Shown here in pieces: positions 15,012-23,153 of a stretch of DNA of 64,000 nucleotides. The position numbers were made by a program, and so were the translations under genes. The notes under the pieces are model-generated. The model did no database searches, was not told where the DNA came from, and saw nothing but the letters and a program-made list of their open reading frames with translations. Numbering within the stretch: position 1 is the first letter of the stretch; every line of letters starts with the position of its first letter. This DNA is from Sideroxydans sp. (GTDB lineage: Bacteria > Pseudomonadota > Gammaproteobacteria > Burkholderiales > Gallionellaceae), in contig JAGXGC010000013.1 in the NCBI GenBank assembly GCA_024636935.1, positions 62,001-126,000 of the forward strand. The letters are read 5' to 3'.

Positions 15012-15851
15012 TCAATTCTGTTGAATTCCAGCCAGCAACCAAACAGAATTGTCATCTTTCAAGTCTTTTTGCACATGCCAGACTTCCTCGAAGTTCTCGG
15101 GTGCGGCATTGTTCTCGCGCAACTGGCCACTCAGACGCACGCTGGCGATGGCGATATCGTTCTCGGTCACGACCTCCAGCAACTCGCCATTCACAAAACC
15201 GACATCGGTCTGTTGTGCTTCATCGCCGCGTTCCTGCAATTGCATGCTGATCTCGGCGAACATCTCGGGGGTGGTGTATTCGCGGATGTCGTTCAGATCT
15301 TTGCGGTCGTTGGCGGCCTGCAGACGGATGAAAGACATCTTGGCGCTACGCAGGAAACTCTCTACCGGAAAATCGGCTGGGATGTTCGCCGCATGCTGCG
15401 GTACGGTATCGGCAGAGACATGAGTCGTGACAGCCGCAGGCTGAGGAGGAACGTCATAGTTAGTGCTTGCACCAGCATACTGCATCGCGGGTTGTTGCTT
15501 CTTGCGCAGCAACGAGAACAGCAAGAAAGCGCCACCTGCCAGTAACAGGATCATCAGCAAAGTACCCATGCCTTCACCGATACCGAAGTGGGAGAAAAGT
15601 GCCGCCAAGCCAAGACCAGCGGCGATGCCGGCCAGTGGGCCGATCCATTTGTTGCCCTGCTTGGCTGGTGTGCCAGCAGCTTGAGCGGGAGTCGCTTGAG
15701 TCGGTGCAGGCGCTGCTTGTTTTTGCGGCGCACTCATCGTGCGTTGCTTGCCGAGGTTGAGGCCACCACCAAGACGCTTAGCTTCAGCGCTGGTCGAGAT
15801 CAGGGACAAACTGGTGAGAAGCAGAGTCAGGGCAACAGCAAAGCGTTTCAT
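15012..15851 (-). CDS. Tim44-like domain membrane protein
   Basis: The 279-residue protein has an N-terminal signal peptide (about 1-24, ending AEA), a Pro/Ala/Gln-rich linker, two closely spaced hydrophobic stretches (about 70-86 and 94-113), and a C-terminal Tim44-like domain (about 150-279) with the characteristic FLRSAKMSFIRLQAANDRKDLNDIREYTTPE pattern (shown here only as its known start and end). In betaproteobacteria proteins of this type often lie near ubiquinone genes, and ubiB follows here. The biochemical role is not established; a membrane-anchored chaperone or scaffold is a guess from the mitochondrial homologue. Confidence 0.85.
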   Translation of the reverse strand: MKRFAVALTLLLTSLSLISTSAEAKRLGGGLNLGKQRTMSAPQKQAAPAPTQATPAQAAGTPAKQGNKWIGPLAGIAAGLGLAALFSHFGIGEGMGTLLMILLLAGGAFLLFSLLRKKQQPAMQYAGASTNYDVPPQPAAVTTHVSADTVPQHAANIPADFPVESFLRSAKMSFIRLQAANDRKDLNDIREYTTPEMFAEISMQLQERGDEAQQTDVGFVNGELLEVVTENDIAIASVRLSGQLRENNAAPENFEEVWHVQKDLKDDNSVWLLAGIQQN

Positions 15852-15911
15852 GTAAATCCTTAGATTCGATATTCAAACAGGGCGCGCAGTATACCGTAGC
15901 GAAGCGCGATT

Positions 15912-16535
15912 TCAGAACGATGGCTCATGCTCGAACGTCAGTAATTCCCCACTAATTGGATGGGTAAAGCGCAGCATAAAAGCATGAAGCAATAGCCGTG
16001 GAGCGCTATCTTCATCGCCATAAAGTGCATCACCGAGGATGGGATGACCAAGGGAAGTCAGATGCAAACGCAATTGGTGAGTACGACCCGTGACGGGTTC
16101 TAGTTCGACACGTGAGCGATCACTCTCTTGTAGCAACAGGCGATAGCGCGTGAGCGAGGGCTTACCAATTTCAACGTCAATACGCTGCAGCGGGCGGTTA
16201 GCCCAGTCGGGTGCGATAGGCAGATCAATCTCACCTTGGGGATGTTCCAGCTTGCCCGCGCAAACAGCGATATAGCGTTTATCCATCACGCGATCTTGAA
16301 ACATCATCGACAATTTGCGCTGCATCTCAGCCCCGCGTGCGAACAACATCAAGCCAGATGTCGCCATATCCAGTCTATGTACGACAAGGGTATCGGGGAA
16401 GTGAGCTTGCACACGAGCTGACAAGCAATCCTGCTTATCCGGCCCGCGCCCAGGTACTGATAAAAGTCCGGCAGGTTTGACGGCTACCAGCAGGTAATCA
16501 TCATTGAATAGCAGCTCGACATCCGGGTAGTTCAA
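15912..16535 (-). CDS. rluA: Dual-specificity 23S rRNA/tRNA pseudouridine synthase RluA
   Basis: RluA converts U746 of 23S rRNA and U32 of several tRNAs to pseudouridine (E. coli numbering). The 207-residue protein has the catalytic motif HRLDMATSG with Asp56, KPAGLLSVPGR near the start, and GRTHQLRLH and HPILGDALYG in the C-terminal half, all close to E. coli RluA and distinct from RluC/RluD. It lacks their S4 domain. The start is a TTG that overlaps the xthA stop (TTGA), so translation is probably coupled to xthA. Confidence 0.92.
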   Translation of the reverse strand: MNYPDVELLFNDDYLLVAVKPAGLLSVPGRGPDKQDCLSARVQAHFPDTLVVHRLDMATSGLMLFARGAEMQRKLSMMFQDRVMDKRYIAVCAGKLEHPQGEIDLPIAPDWANRPLQRIDVEIGKPSLTRYRLLLQESDRSRVELEPVTGRTHQLRLHLTSLGHPILGDALYGDEDSAPRLLLHAFMLRFTHPISGELLTFEHEPSF

Positions 16536-17290
16536 GCGACGTCGGCCACCACAGGGGTGTGGTCAGAAGGACGATCCAGCTTACGCGGTGCTTTATCGAT
16601 GTGGCAGCCCGAGCATTGCAGCGCATCACTGATCAGGATGTGGTCGATGCGCATACCCATGTTGCGGCGGAAAGCCATCATGCGGTAATCCCACCATGAA
16701 TAGAGTTTTTCGCCGGATTCGAACAAACGGAATGAATCGCGCAGGCCGAGGTCAAGCAAGCCTTGGAAAGCATTGCGCTCAAGTACACTACATAACACCT
16801 TGTCTTTCCACGCGACCGGATCGTATACATCGCGATCGTCGGGCACGATGTTGTAGTCACCCAACAAAGCCAGTTTGGGATACTTCTGCATTTCGCTTTT
16901 CAGCCAAGTATGCAATGCCGCGAGCCAGCGCAGTTTGTAGTCATACTTATCCGAGCCGACTTCCTGACCATTGGGGATGTAGACGCAGATGATGCGTACG
17001 CCGTTGATGGTTGCGGCGATCACGCGCTTTTGTTCATCTGCGAAATCAGGGATGCCGATCTGCACATCGCTGGGCGCTTCACGACTGAGGATGGCGACGC
17101 CGTTATAAGTCTTCTGACCGCTAAAGACACAATGGAAGCCGGCAGCTTCGATATCCGTCAGCGGGAAGTTCTTGTCTTCGGTCTTGGTTTCCTGCAGGCA
17201 GACCACGTCAACCGGGGATTCTGTCTGCCAATCAAGCAGGTGCGGTAAACGCACCTTGAGCGAATTGACGTTCCAGGTGGCTATTTTCAT
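16532..17290 (-). CDS. xthA: Exodeoxyribonuclease III (AP endonuclease)
   Basis: ExoIII cleaves DNA at abasic sites and degrades the 3' end of duplexes during base excision repair. The 252-residue protein opens with MKIATWNVNSLKVR and contains CLQETK (metal-binding Glu), GDYNIVP and the C-terminal RIDHILIS and SDHTPV motifs of the EEP superfamily. I chose the ATG at 17290, which overlaps the upstream gene's stop as ATGA. A longer in-frame start adds 25 residues with no family similarity. Confidence 0.95.
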   Translation of the reverse strand: MKIATWNVNSLKVRLPHLLDWQTESPVDVVCLQETKTEDKNFPLTDIEAAGFHCVFSGQKTYNGVAILSREAPSDVQIGIPDFADEQKRVIAATINGVRIICVYIPNGQEVGSDKYDYKLRWLAALHTWLKSEMQKYPKLALLGDYNIVPDDRDVYDPVAWKDKVLCSVLERNAFQGLLDLGLRDSFRLFESGEKLYSWWDYRMMAFRRNMGMRIDHILISDALQCSGCHIDKAPRKLDRPSDHTPVVADVA

Positions 17291-17778
17291 TGGGCAGGTT
17301 GTGCAGTACGCGGACGAAAGGGGGCAGACTTGGGGTAACCGGCGAAATCCAATTCCTTGTTCCAAGTGCTATCAATAAAACCCGTGAGCCGAGTATTGCC
17401 GATGGTGATGGAAGGGATCTGCAAGCCGCCGGTGTCTTTTCGGTAGGCCTCGACCTTTTCAGTGGTATCCAGATCGTGTTCGGTGTACGGGATACCGCGT
17501 TTATTCAAGAACGATCGCGCATCGCTACAAGGCGCACCACATCCCGGAGCTATGTACAGCGTCACGGGAAAGTTCTTTTGGGCACGTTGCGTTTCATAAG
17601 GCAAGCTGTCATCCGGTGTCGGTTGGGCGCCCAGCTTCAGTTGCTCCACATCATCAGTACCGGGCAATGGACTGTCGCTGTAATGCACCTTGCCATGGCT
17701 ATCCACAGAACGATAAAGTTCTGCTTGAGCGTTAGCAGCCAATACGCAGAACATGGCAAAGAACATGAAGATCCGCAT
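17287..17778 (-). CDS. Secreted DUF4124 / glutaredoxin-like protein
   Basis: The 163-residue protein starts with a clear signal peptide (MRIFMFFAMF to ANAQA). A DUF4124 segment follows (ELYRSVDSHGKVHYSDSP, about 20-40), then a glutaredoxin-like fold with IAPGCGAPCSDARSFL, cis-Pro region IPSITIG and a GF motif. The redox motif is CGAPC (CxxxC), not the CxxC of classical glutaredoxins, so catalysis by the usual mechanism is uncertain. A periplasmic location is inferred. The ATG is set by AGGAGGGCG just upstream. It lies between prlC and xthA in one apparent operon. Confidence 0.85.
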   Translation of the reverse strand: MRIFMFFAMFCVLAANAQAELYRSVDSHGKVHYSDSPLPGTDDVEQLKLGAQPTPDDSLPYETQRAQKNFPVTLYIAPGCGAPCSDARSFLNKRGIPYTEHDLDTTEKVEAYRKDTGGLQIPSITIGNTRLTGFIDSTWNKELDFAGYPKSAPFRPRTAQPAQ

Positions 17779-17791
17779 GACGCCCTCCTGA

Positions 17792-19831
17792 TTATTTCGT
17801 TTCGACCAGCCCATTATGACGCAGCAGCGCGTCGATGGAAGGGGCGCGGCCACGGAACGAAGTGAAAGATTGCATCGCCGGGCGTGCGCCACCGAAGGAA
17901 AGTATCTCACTGCGGAAGCGTGCGCCGATCTCGGGATTGAGCACACCGTGCTCCTCGAAAAGGCTGTATGCATCAGCCGACAATACCTCCGCCCACTTGT
18001 AGCTGTAGTAACCGGCCGCATAACCACCGGCGAAAATGTGCGCAAAGCTTTGCGGGAAACGGTTGAACTCGGGCGGAATCAGCACGGCGACTTCCGCGCG
18101 TACCTCGTCCAGCAGTTGCAGGATGGACATACCTTCACCCGGCTTGAAGTTGCTGTGCATCAGCATGTCGAACAAAGCGAATTCAATCTGGCGCAGCGTG
18201 GCCAAGCCGCTCTGGAAATTCTTCGCGGCCAGCATCTTGTCGAACAGTTCACGCGGCAAGGGTTCGCCGTTGTCCACATGACGTGTCATGTTCTGCAATA
18301 CGTCCCATTCCCAGCAGAAGTTCTCCATGAACTGACTGGGAAGCTCTACAGCATCCCATTCCACACCGTTGATGCCGGATACGCCCAGTTCTTCCACTTC
18401 AGTCAGCAGGTGATGCAGGCCGTGGCCGAACTCGTGGAACAAGGTGTTCACCTCATCGTGGGTGAACACGGCAAGCTTGCCACCGACTGGTGCAGAGAAG
18501 TTGCAGTTCATGTAGGCGACCGGGATCTGGATCGAGCCATCAGCCAGACGGCGACGTGCAATCACATCGTCCATCCATGCACCGCCGCGCTTACTGTTGC
18601 GTGCATACAGATCGAAATAGAACTGCCCCACCAAAGCATCCTGATCATCGCGGATATCGAAGAATCGTACGGACTCGTGCCATACCGGTGCGCTGGACGA
18701 TTTGATGGTCAGACCGTACAGCGTCTCAACCAGTTTGAACAAACCGTTCAAAACGGCATCTTCTGGAAAGTACTGCTTCACTTCCTGTTCGGAGAAGGCG
18801 TAGCGTTGTTCTCGCAGCTTCTCACTGGCGTAGGCAACATCCCATGAATGCAGCGTATCCAAACCAAGAGTGCTGCGCGCGAATTCGCGTAGTTCAAGCA
18901 GATCCTTCTCGGCGAAAGGACGCGCACGCTGTGCCAGTTCGCGCATGAAGGTGGCAACCTGTTGCGGCGTCTCAGCCATCTTGGCAGCCAGCGAAAGCTC
19001 CCCATAATTGGCAAAGCCGAGCAGGTTGGCTTCTTCGGCACGCAGCGCTACGATCTCGTCCATCAATGGTGTGTTGTCCCAGTCATGCTTGCCGAATTCG
19101 GAAGCACGTGTGGCATAGGCACGATAGATTGTTTCGCGCAGTTCGCGGTTGTCAGCGAATTGCATCACCGGCATGTAAGAAGGTGCTTTTAAGGTGAATA
19201 GCCAGCCGGTTTTGCCTGCAGCTTCGGCGGCTTCGCGCGCAGTCTGTAAAACGTCTTCCGGCAGACCGGCCAGATCACCGCGCTTCTCGATTACCAGCGT
19301 GAAATCATTGGTCGCGTCCAGCAGATTGTCGGAGAAGCGCGAAGAGAGTTCGCTCATGCGCTCTTGCAACTCCATGTAACGTGATTTCTTGTCATGGGGC
19401 AATTCGGCACCGCCGAGACGGAAATCGCGTAACTCGTTTTCTATGACTTGCTTGCGTGCTGGGCTTAGTGTGTTGAATTCGACACCGGCACGCAGTGCTT
19501 TGAACTTCTCGAACATGGCTAGGTTCTGGCCAAGTTCGGCGTAGTACTGGGTGATCTTGGGTAACGTCGAGTTGTATGCGTCGCGCAATTCGGGTGAGTT
19601 CATCACTGCGTTCAGGTGTCCAACTGGCCCCCAGGCTCGTGATAGGCGCTCGTTGGCATCTTCCATTGGTCGCACGAAGGCATCCCAGGTCGGCGGCACG
19701 GCATCAGAAAGTTGGTGTGTATTCAGCGTACGATTTTCGGCTAATAACTGATCGATGGCGGGTGCAACATGCTCGGGTTTGATTTCCGTAAAACGTGGCA
19801 GACCGGTTTGGTCGAGTAATGGATTATTCAT
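17792..19831 (-). CDS. prlC: Oligopeptidase A (M3 family metallopeptidase)
   Basis: PrlC is a cytoplasmic zinc peptidase that degrades signal peptides and other oligopeptides. The 679-residue protein has the thimet-type zinc motif HEFGH at about residue 465 inside FHEFGHGLHHLL, and the usual N-terminal MNNPLLDQTGLPRFTEI. The length matches E. coli PrlC (680 aa). I used the ATG at 19831; an upstream GTG at 19840 would add three residues. It begins about 40 bp after pyrC' and is followed after 13 bp by the secreted glutaredoxin-like gene. Confidence 0.95.
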   Translation of the reverse strand: MNNPLLDQTGLPRFTEIKPEHVAPAIDQLLAENRTLNTHQLSDAVPPTWDAFVRPMEDANERLSRAWGPVGHLNAVMNSPELRDAYNSTLPKITQYYAELGQNLAMFEKFKALRAGVEFNTLSPARKQVIENELRDFRLGGAELPHDKKSRYMELQERMSELSSRFSDNLLDATNDFTLVIEKRGDLAGLPEDVLQTAREAAEAAGKTGWLFTLKAPSYMPVMQFADNRELRETIYRAYATRASEFGKHDWDNTPLMDEIVALRAEEANLLGFANYGELSLAAKMAETPQQVATFMRELAQRARPFAEKDLLELREFARSTLGLDTLHSWDVAYASEKLREQRYAFSEQEVKQYFPEDAVLNGLFKLVETLYGLTIKSSSAPVWHESVRFFDIRDDQDALVGQFYFDLYARNSKRGGAWMDDVIARRRLADGSIQIPVAYMNCNFSAPVGGKLAVFTHDEVNTLFHEFGHGLHHLLTEVEELGVSGINGVEWDAVELPSQFMENFCWEWDVLQNMTRHVDNGEPLPRELFDKMLAAKNFQSGLATLRQIEFALFDMLMHSNFKPGEGMSILQLLDEVRAEVAVLIPPEFNRFPQSFAHIFAGGYAAGYYSYKWAEVLSADAYSLFEEHGVLNPEIGARFRSEILSFGGARPAMQSFTSFRGRAPSIDALLRHNGLVETK

Positions 19832-19870
19832 AATGATCACGTATAGATCGGCATACCTCTCAAGGTATAC

Positions 19871-21145
19871 CTATTGTTGGAATACGAGTTGTCCGTCGAG
19901 CAGGGTATAGCGCACACGTCCCTGCATCTCGTATCCATTGAAAGGCGTGTTCTTTCCCTGACTGCGCAAGGCAGCGGGCTCCACTCGCCAATTGGCAGCA
20001 GGATCGAAGATGCAGATGTCGGCATGCGCCCCCAGCGACAGGTGGCCCATCTTTTGGCCGAGCAGTTGTGCCGGATTGATGGTGATGCGCGACAAGGCAT
20101 GCAGCAAGGGCACTTTCTCCTGTTCGGCCCATTTCAACACCAACGTCAGCAGCAGTTCCAGGCCGGTCGCTCCTGCCTCGGCTTCGGCGAACGGTAGTTG
20201 TTTGGCATCGTCATCCACTGGCGAGTGATTGGAGCAGATGGCATCGATGGTGCCATCAAGCAGGCCGCCACGTAGACCGGCGCGGTCGCTCTGGCTGCGA
20301 AGCGGTGGCATCAGGTGGCAGTTGGCATCGAAGAAACCGATGTCCATCTCGGTCAGGTGCACATGGTTCATCGAAACATCACAGGTGACGTTCAGACCTT
20401 CCTGTTTCGCTGCGCGGATCATGTCTACACCAGCGGCGCTGGAAAGGCGGCAGATATGCAACCTAACGCCAGTTTCGCGTGCCAGTTGCAATGCAGTGGA
20501 TAACGCTACAGTCTCTGCGATTACAGGTATCGGTGGAAGACCGAGGCGGGTAGCGACCTCGCCGTCGTGCGCTACGCCATTCTTGGCGAGGAAGCTGTCT
20601 TGCGGGCGCAGCCATACACGGAAATCAAAAGTAGCCGCATATTGCATGGCGCGCATCAATACCCGCGTGTCGGTCAATGGCGCGTCGGCTTGGCTGAAAG
20701 CCTTGCATCCCGCCTCACTCAACTCGACCATTTCGGTCAGCTCTGCACCTTTTAAGCCATAAGTAAGCGCGCCTAAAGGGAATACACGGCACTGGTTCAA
20801 TGCGCGGGCACGGTGCTTCAGCATCTCGACCAGACCCGGCTCATCCAGAGGCGGATCGGTGTCGGGCGGGCAAGCCAGCGAGGTGACACCTCCGGCGACT
20901 GCGGCAGCCATTTCGGATTCAAGCGTTGCACGATATTCGTAGCCAGGCTCACGCAGGCGGGCCGCCACATCCACCAAACCGGGCATCACGATCAAGCCGG
21001 TAGCGTCGATCACCTGCTCGGCGACGAAGCCTTTTGGTGCGGTGCCGATGGCTGCGATACGGCGATCGACGATGAACAGATCCTGCTGTGCATCGAGTTG
21101 ATTCTTGGGGTCGATCAGGCGACCGTTTTTGATATGGATGTTCAT
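19871..21145 (-). CDS. pyrX: Catalytically dead dihydroorotase homologue PyrC' (PyrX), aspartate transcarbamoylase partner
   Basis: The 424-residue protein is a class I dihydroorotase homologue, but the metal-binding HxH in the usual VDxHxHLREPG is replaced: residues 59-68 read DVAARLREPG, so both zinc histidines are lost (Ala61 and Arg63). In Pseudomonas and relatives such PyrC' proteins are inactive and are needed to assemble PyrB into its active dodecamer. Its placement directly after pyrB supports that role. The ATG at 21145 has GGGGA upstream; a TTG at 21149-21151 overlapping the pyrB stop is an alternative. The true dihydroorotase is encoded at 47178-48209. Confidence 0.92.
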   Translation of the reverse strand: MNIHIKNGRLIDPKNQLDAQQDLFIVDRRIAAIGTAPKGFVAEQVIDATGLIVMPGLVDVAARLREPGYEYRATLESEMAAAVAGGVTSLACPPDTDPPLDEPGLVEMLKHRARALNQCRVFPLGALTYGLKGAELTEMVELSEAGCKAFSQADAPLTDTRVLMRAMQYAATFDFRVWLRPQDSFLAKNGVAHDGEVATRLGLPPIPVIAETVALSTALQLARETGVRLHICRLSSAAGVDMIRAAKQEGLNVTCDVSMNHVHLTEMDIGFFDANCHLMPPLRSQSDRAGLRGGLLDGTIDAICSNHSPVDDDAKQLPFAEAEAGATGLELLLTLVLKWAEQEKVPLLHALSRITINPAQLLGQKMGHLSLGAHADICIFDPAANWRVEPAALRSQGKNTPFNGYEMQGRVRYTLLDGQLVFQQ

Positions 21146-21147
21146 CT

Positions 21148-22098
21148 TCAATTCCCCGCCAGCATGCTCATCACCGCCATTCGCACCGCGATACCGAAGG
21201 TCACTTGCGGAAGGATCACCGCGTGTGACCCGTCCGCCACGCTGGAGTCGATCTCAACGCCGCGGTTCATTGGCCCCGGATGCATCACGATCGCGTCGTC
21301 CTTAGCCAAGGCCAAGCGCTCTTGTGTCAGGCCGTAGTATTTGAAATATTCCTGCGCCGAGGGCAACAGTGCGCCTTGCATACGTTCGTTCTGCAGGCGC
21401 AACATCATTACAACGTCCACGCCTTTCAAACCTTCTTGCATGTCGTGGAAAACCCGCACACCCAGCTTGTCGACATGGGTCGGCAGCAGCGTTTTGGGTG
21501 CGACGACACGTACTTCCGGCACGCCCAGCGTGGTCAGCGCGTGGATCTGCGAACGTGCTACGCGCGAGTGCAGTACATCACCGACGATGGCGACGGTCAG
21601 GTTGTGGAATTCTTTTTTGTAGTGGCGAATAGTGAACATGTCCAACAGCGCCTGCGTCGGATGAGCATGGCGACCATCGCCGGCATTGATCACGTGGATA
21701 TCGGGTGCGACATGTTTGGCGATCAGATGGGCCGCCCCGCTGGTGGAGTGGCGCACCACGAACATATCGGCGTGCATCGCACACAGGTTGTCCACGGTAT
21801 CCAGCAGGGTCTCGCCCTTGCTAGTGGAAGATGAGCCGATGTTGAGGTTGACCACATCGGCTGACAAGCGTTTGGCCGCAATCTCGAAGGTGGTGCGGGT
21901 GCGCGTACTGTTCTCGAAGAAGATGTTGAACACCGACTTGCCGTGAAGTAGTGGCACTTTGCGAATTTCGCTACCGCCGTTGGGGGCCACGAATTCCCCG
22001 GCTCGATCGAGGATGTCGCGCAGGATGCGCGCGGGCAAACCTTCGGTGGACAGCAGGTGCTGCAGTTCACCGTTCTTGTTCAACTGTGGATTATTCAT
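21148..22098 (-). CDS. pyrB: Aspartate carbamoyltransferase catalytic subunit
   Basis: PyrB joins carbamoyl phosphate and aspartate in the committed step of pyrimidine synthesis. The 316-residue protein has the carbamoyl-phosphate loop [11 protein letters not shown], the HPTQALLDM motif and [12 protein letters not shown] near the C-terminus. No pyrI regulatory gene is nearby; the neighbour is pyrC', which is typical of class A aspartate transcarbamoylases. Its ATG overlaps the ruvX stop as ATGA. Confidence 0.96.
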   Translation of the reverse strand: MNNPQLNKNGELQHLLSTEGLPARILRDILDRAGEFVAPNGGSEIRKVPLLHGKSVFNIFFENSTRTRTTFEIAAKRLSADVVNLNIGSSSTSKGETLLDTVDNLCAMHADMFVVRHSTSGAAHLIAKHVAPDIHVINAGDGRHAHPTQALLDMFTIRHYKKEFHNLTVAIVGDVLHSRVARSQIHALTTLGVPEVRVVAPKTLLPTHVDKLGVRVFHDMQEGLKGVDVVMMLRLQNERMQGALLPSAQEYFKYYGLTQERLALAKDDAIVMHPGPMNRGVEIDSSVADGSHAVILPQVTFGIAVRMAVMSMLAGN

Positions 22099-22550
22099 GC
22101 ATGGATCCCTGCGCTGGGTTCATCGAAATACGCTTGCAATATCTGTTGCGCGGCATACTGATCGATCAGGGATTTCTGCTTTCTGCCGTGTATCCCCTCA
22201 TCATCCAGTGCTGAACTCGCGGCGGCGGAAGTATAACGCTCATCCACCAGCAAAGTGGGCAAATTGAAGCGACCTTTGAGTCGATTGGCGAAGCGGCGAC
22301 AGTGGGCAGTCATCTCGTGTGGAGATCCGTCGTCATTACAGGGTAAACCGACCACCAGTGCGACCGGTTGCCATTCCTGGAGCAGGCTGGCTATGGTGGA
22401 GAAGCGTACAGTGTTCTGTTCGTCATTGATGGTGGTCAGCGGACGTGCAGTACCTGAGACAGTGTTGCCGACTGCGATGCCGATGCGACGGGTACCGAAA
22501 TCAAAAGCGAGCAGGGTGCCGGAATAGGTCGCGGTCACGCCCTCAGGCAT
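22095..22550 (-). CDS. ruvX: Holliday junction resolvase-like protein RuvX (YqgF)
   Basis: YqgF/RuvX is an RNase H-fold protein implicated in 16S rRNA 5'-end maturation and possibly DNA recombination. The 151 residues contain [12 protein letters not shown], the [11 protein letters not shown] motif, VDERYTS and a DQYAAQQIL helix, all family hallmarks. The ATG at 22550 overlaps the 3' end of yqgE by 8 bp. Longer in-frame starts inside yqgE add unrelated sequence. yqgE-ruvX-pyrB is a widely conserved order. Confidence 0.95.
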   Translation of the reverse strand: MPEGVTATYSGTLLAFDFGTRRIGIAVGNTVSGTARPLTTINDEQNTVRFSTIASLLQEWQPVALVVGLPCNDDGSPHEMTAHCRRFANRLKGRFNLPTLLVDERYTSAAASSALDDEGIHGRKQKSLIDQYAAQQILQAYFDEPSAGIHA

Positions 22551-23103
22551 GTCCGGCTTCCTCCGACAGGGAAGCGTAGTCGACGCCAAGTAGTGCCATC
22601 GCAGCAGCCAAGCGTTCTTCGGCAGGCAGGTCGAACAGGATGTGTTCGGTGGCAGGGACCGACAGCCAGGCATTGTCAGCCAGCTCCTGTTCCAGTTGAC
22701 CTTCCGACCAGCCGGCATACCCCAGCGTGATAAGCAGATGCTTGGGCCCATTGCCTTCCCCGACCGCTTGTAGGATGTCCTTGGAGGTCGTGAGACTGAC
22801 CCGGTCGTTCACTTGAAGTGTGGATTGCCACTCTTTGCCGGTGTCATGCAACACGAAGCCGCGGTCAGTCTGAACTGGGCCGCCGAAATGCACCGCCATA
22901 TCTTCCAGCTCGGGCTGCGTCAACGGCATGTTGATCTGGGCGAACAACTCGCTCAAGGTCAGGCTGATAGGGCGATTCACCACGATACCCATTGCGCCCT
23001 CATCGTTGTGCTCGCATACATAAGTGAGCGACTTGGCGAAGAATGGATCGGTCATCGCCGGCATGGCGATCAGGAAATGGTTGGTGAGGTCTATGTCGGA
23101 CAT
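22543..23103 (-). CDS. yqgE: YqgE/AlgH family protein
   Basis: The 186-residue protein belongs to the UPF0301 family: [12 protein letters not shown] near the start, [32 protein letters not shown] and [15 protein letters not shown] are all typical. The molecular function is unknown; AlgH was first linked to alginate regulation in Pseudomonas. The start is set at the ATG of MSDIDLTNH by comparison with the family. It heads the yqgE-ruvX-pyrB-pyrC' group and lies 50 bp downstream of chpA. Confidence 0.93.
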   Translation of the reverse strand: MSDIDLTNHFLIAMPAMTDPFFAKSLTYVCEHNDEGAMGIVVNRPISLTLSELFAQINMPLTQPELEDMAVHFGGPVQTDRGFVLHDTGKEWQSTLQVNDRVSLTTSKDILQAVGEGNGPKHLLITLGYAGWSEGQLEQELADNAWLSVPATEHILFDLPAEERLAAAMALLGVDYASLSEEAGHA

Positions 23104-23153
23104 GGCGGCATTGTAGCTATTGCCGCCAGCCTTCACAAATTAGATGCGAGAAA

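Noticed and set aside
15001-15020. GTTCACGTTCAA resembling a parS half site
   Set aside because: It does not form the 16-bp palindrome of parS and lies inside the Tim44-domain gene; no other candidate stood out.
17816-18847. 343-codon open frame on the plus strand
   Set aside because: Antisense to prlC, which is a certain gene.
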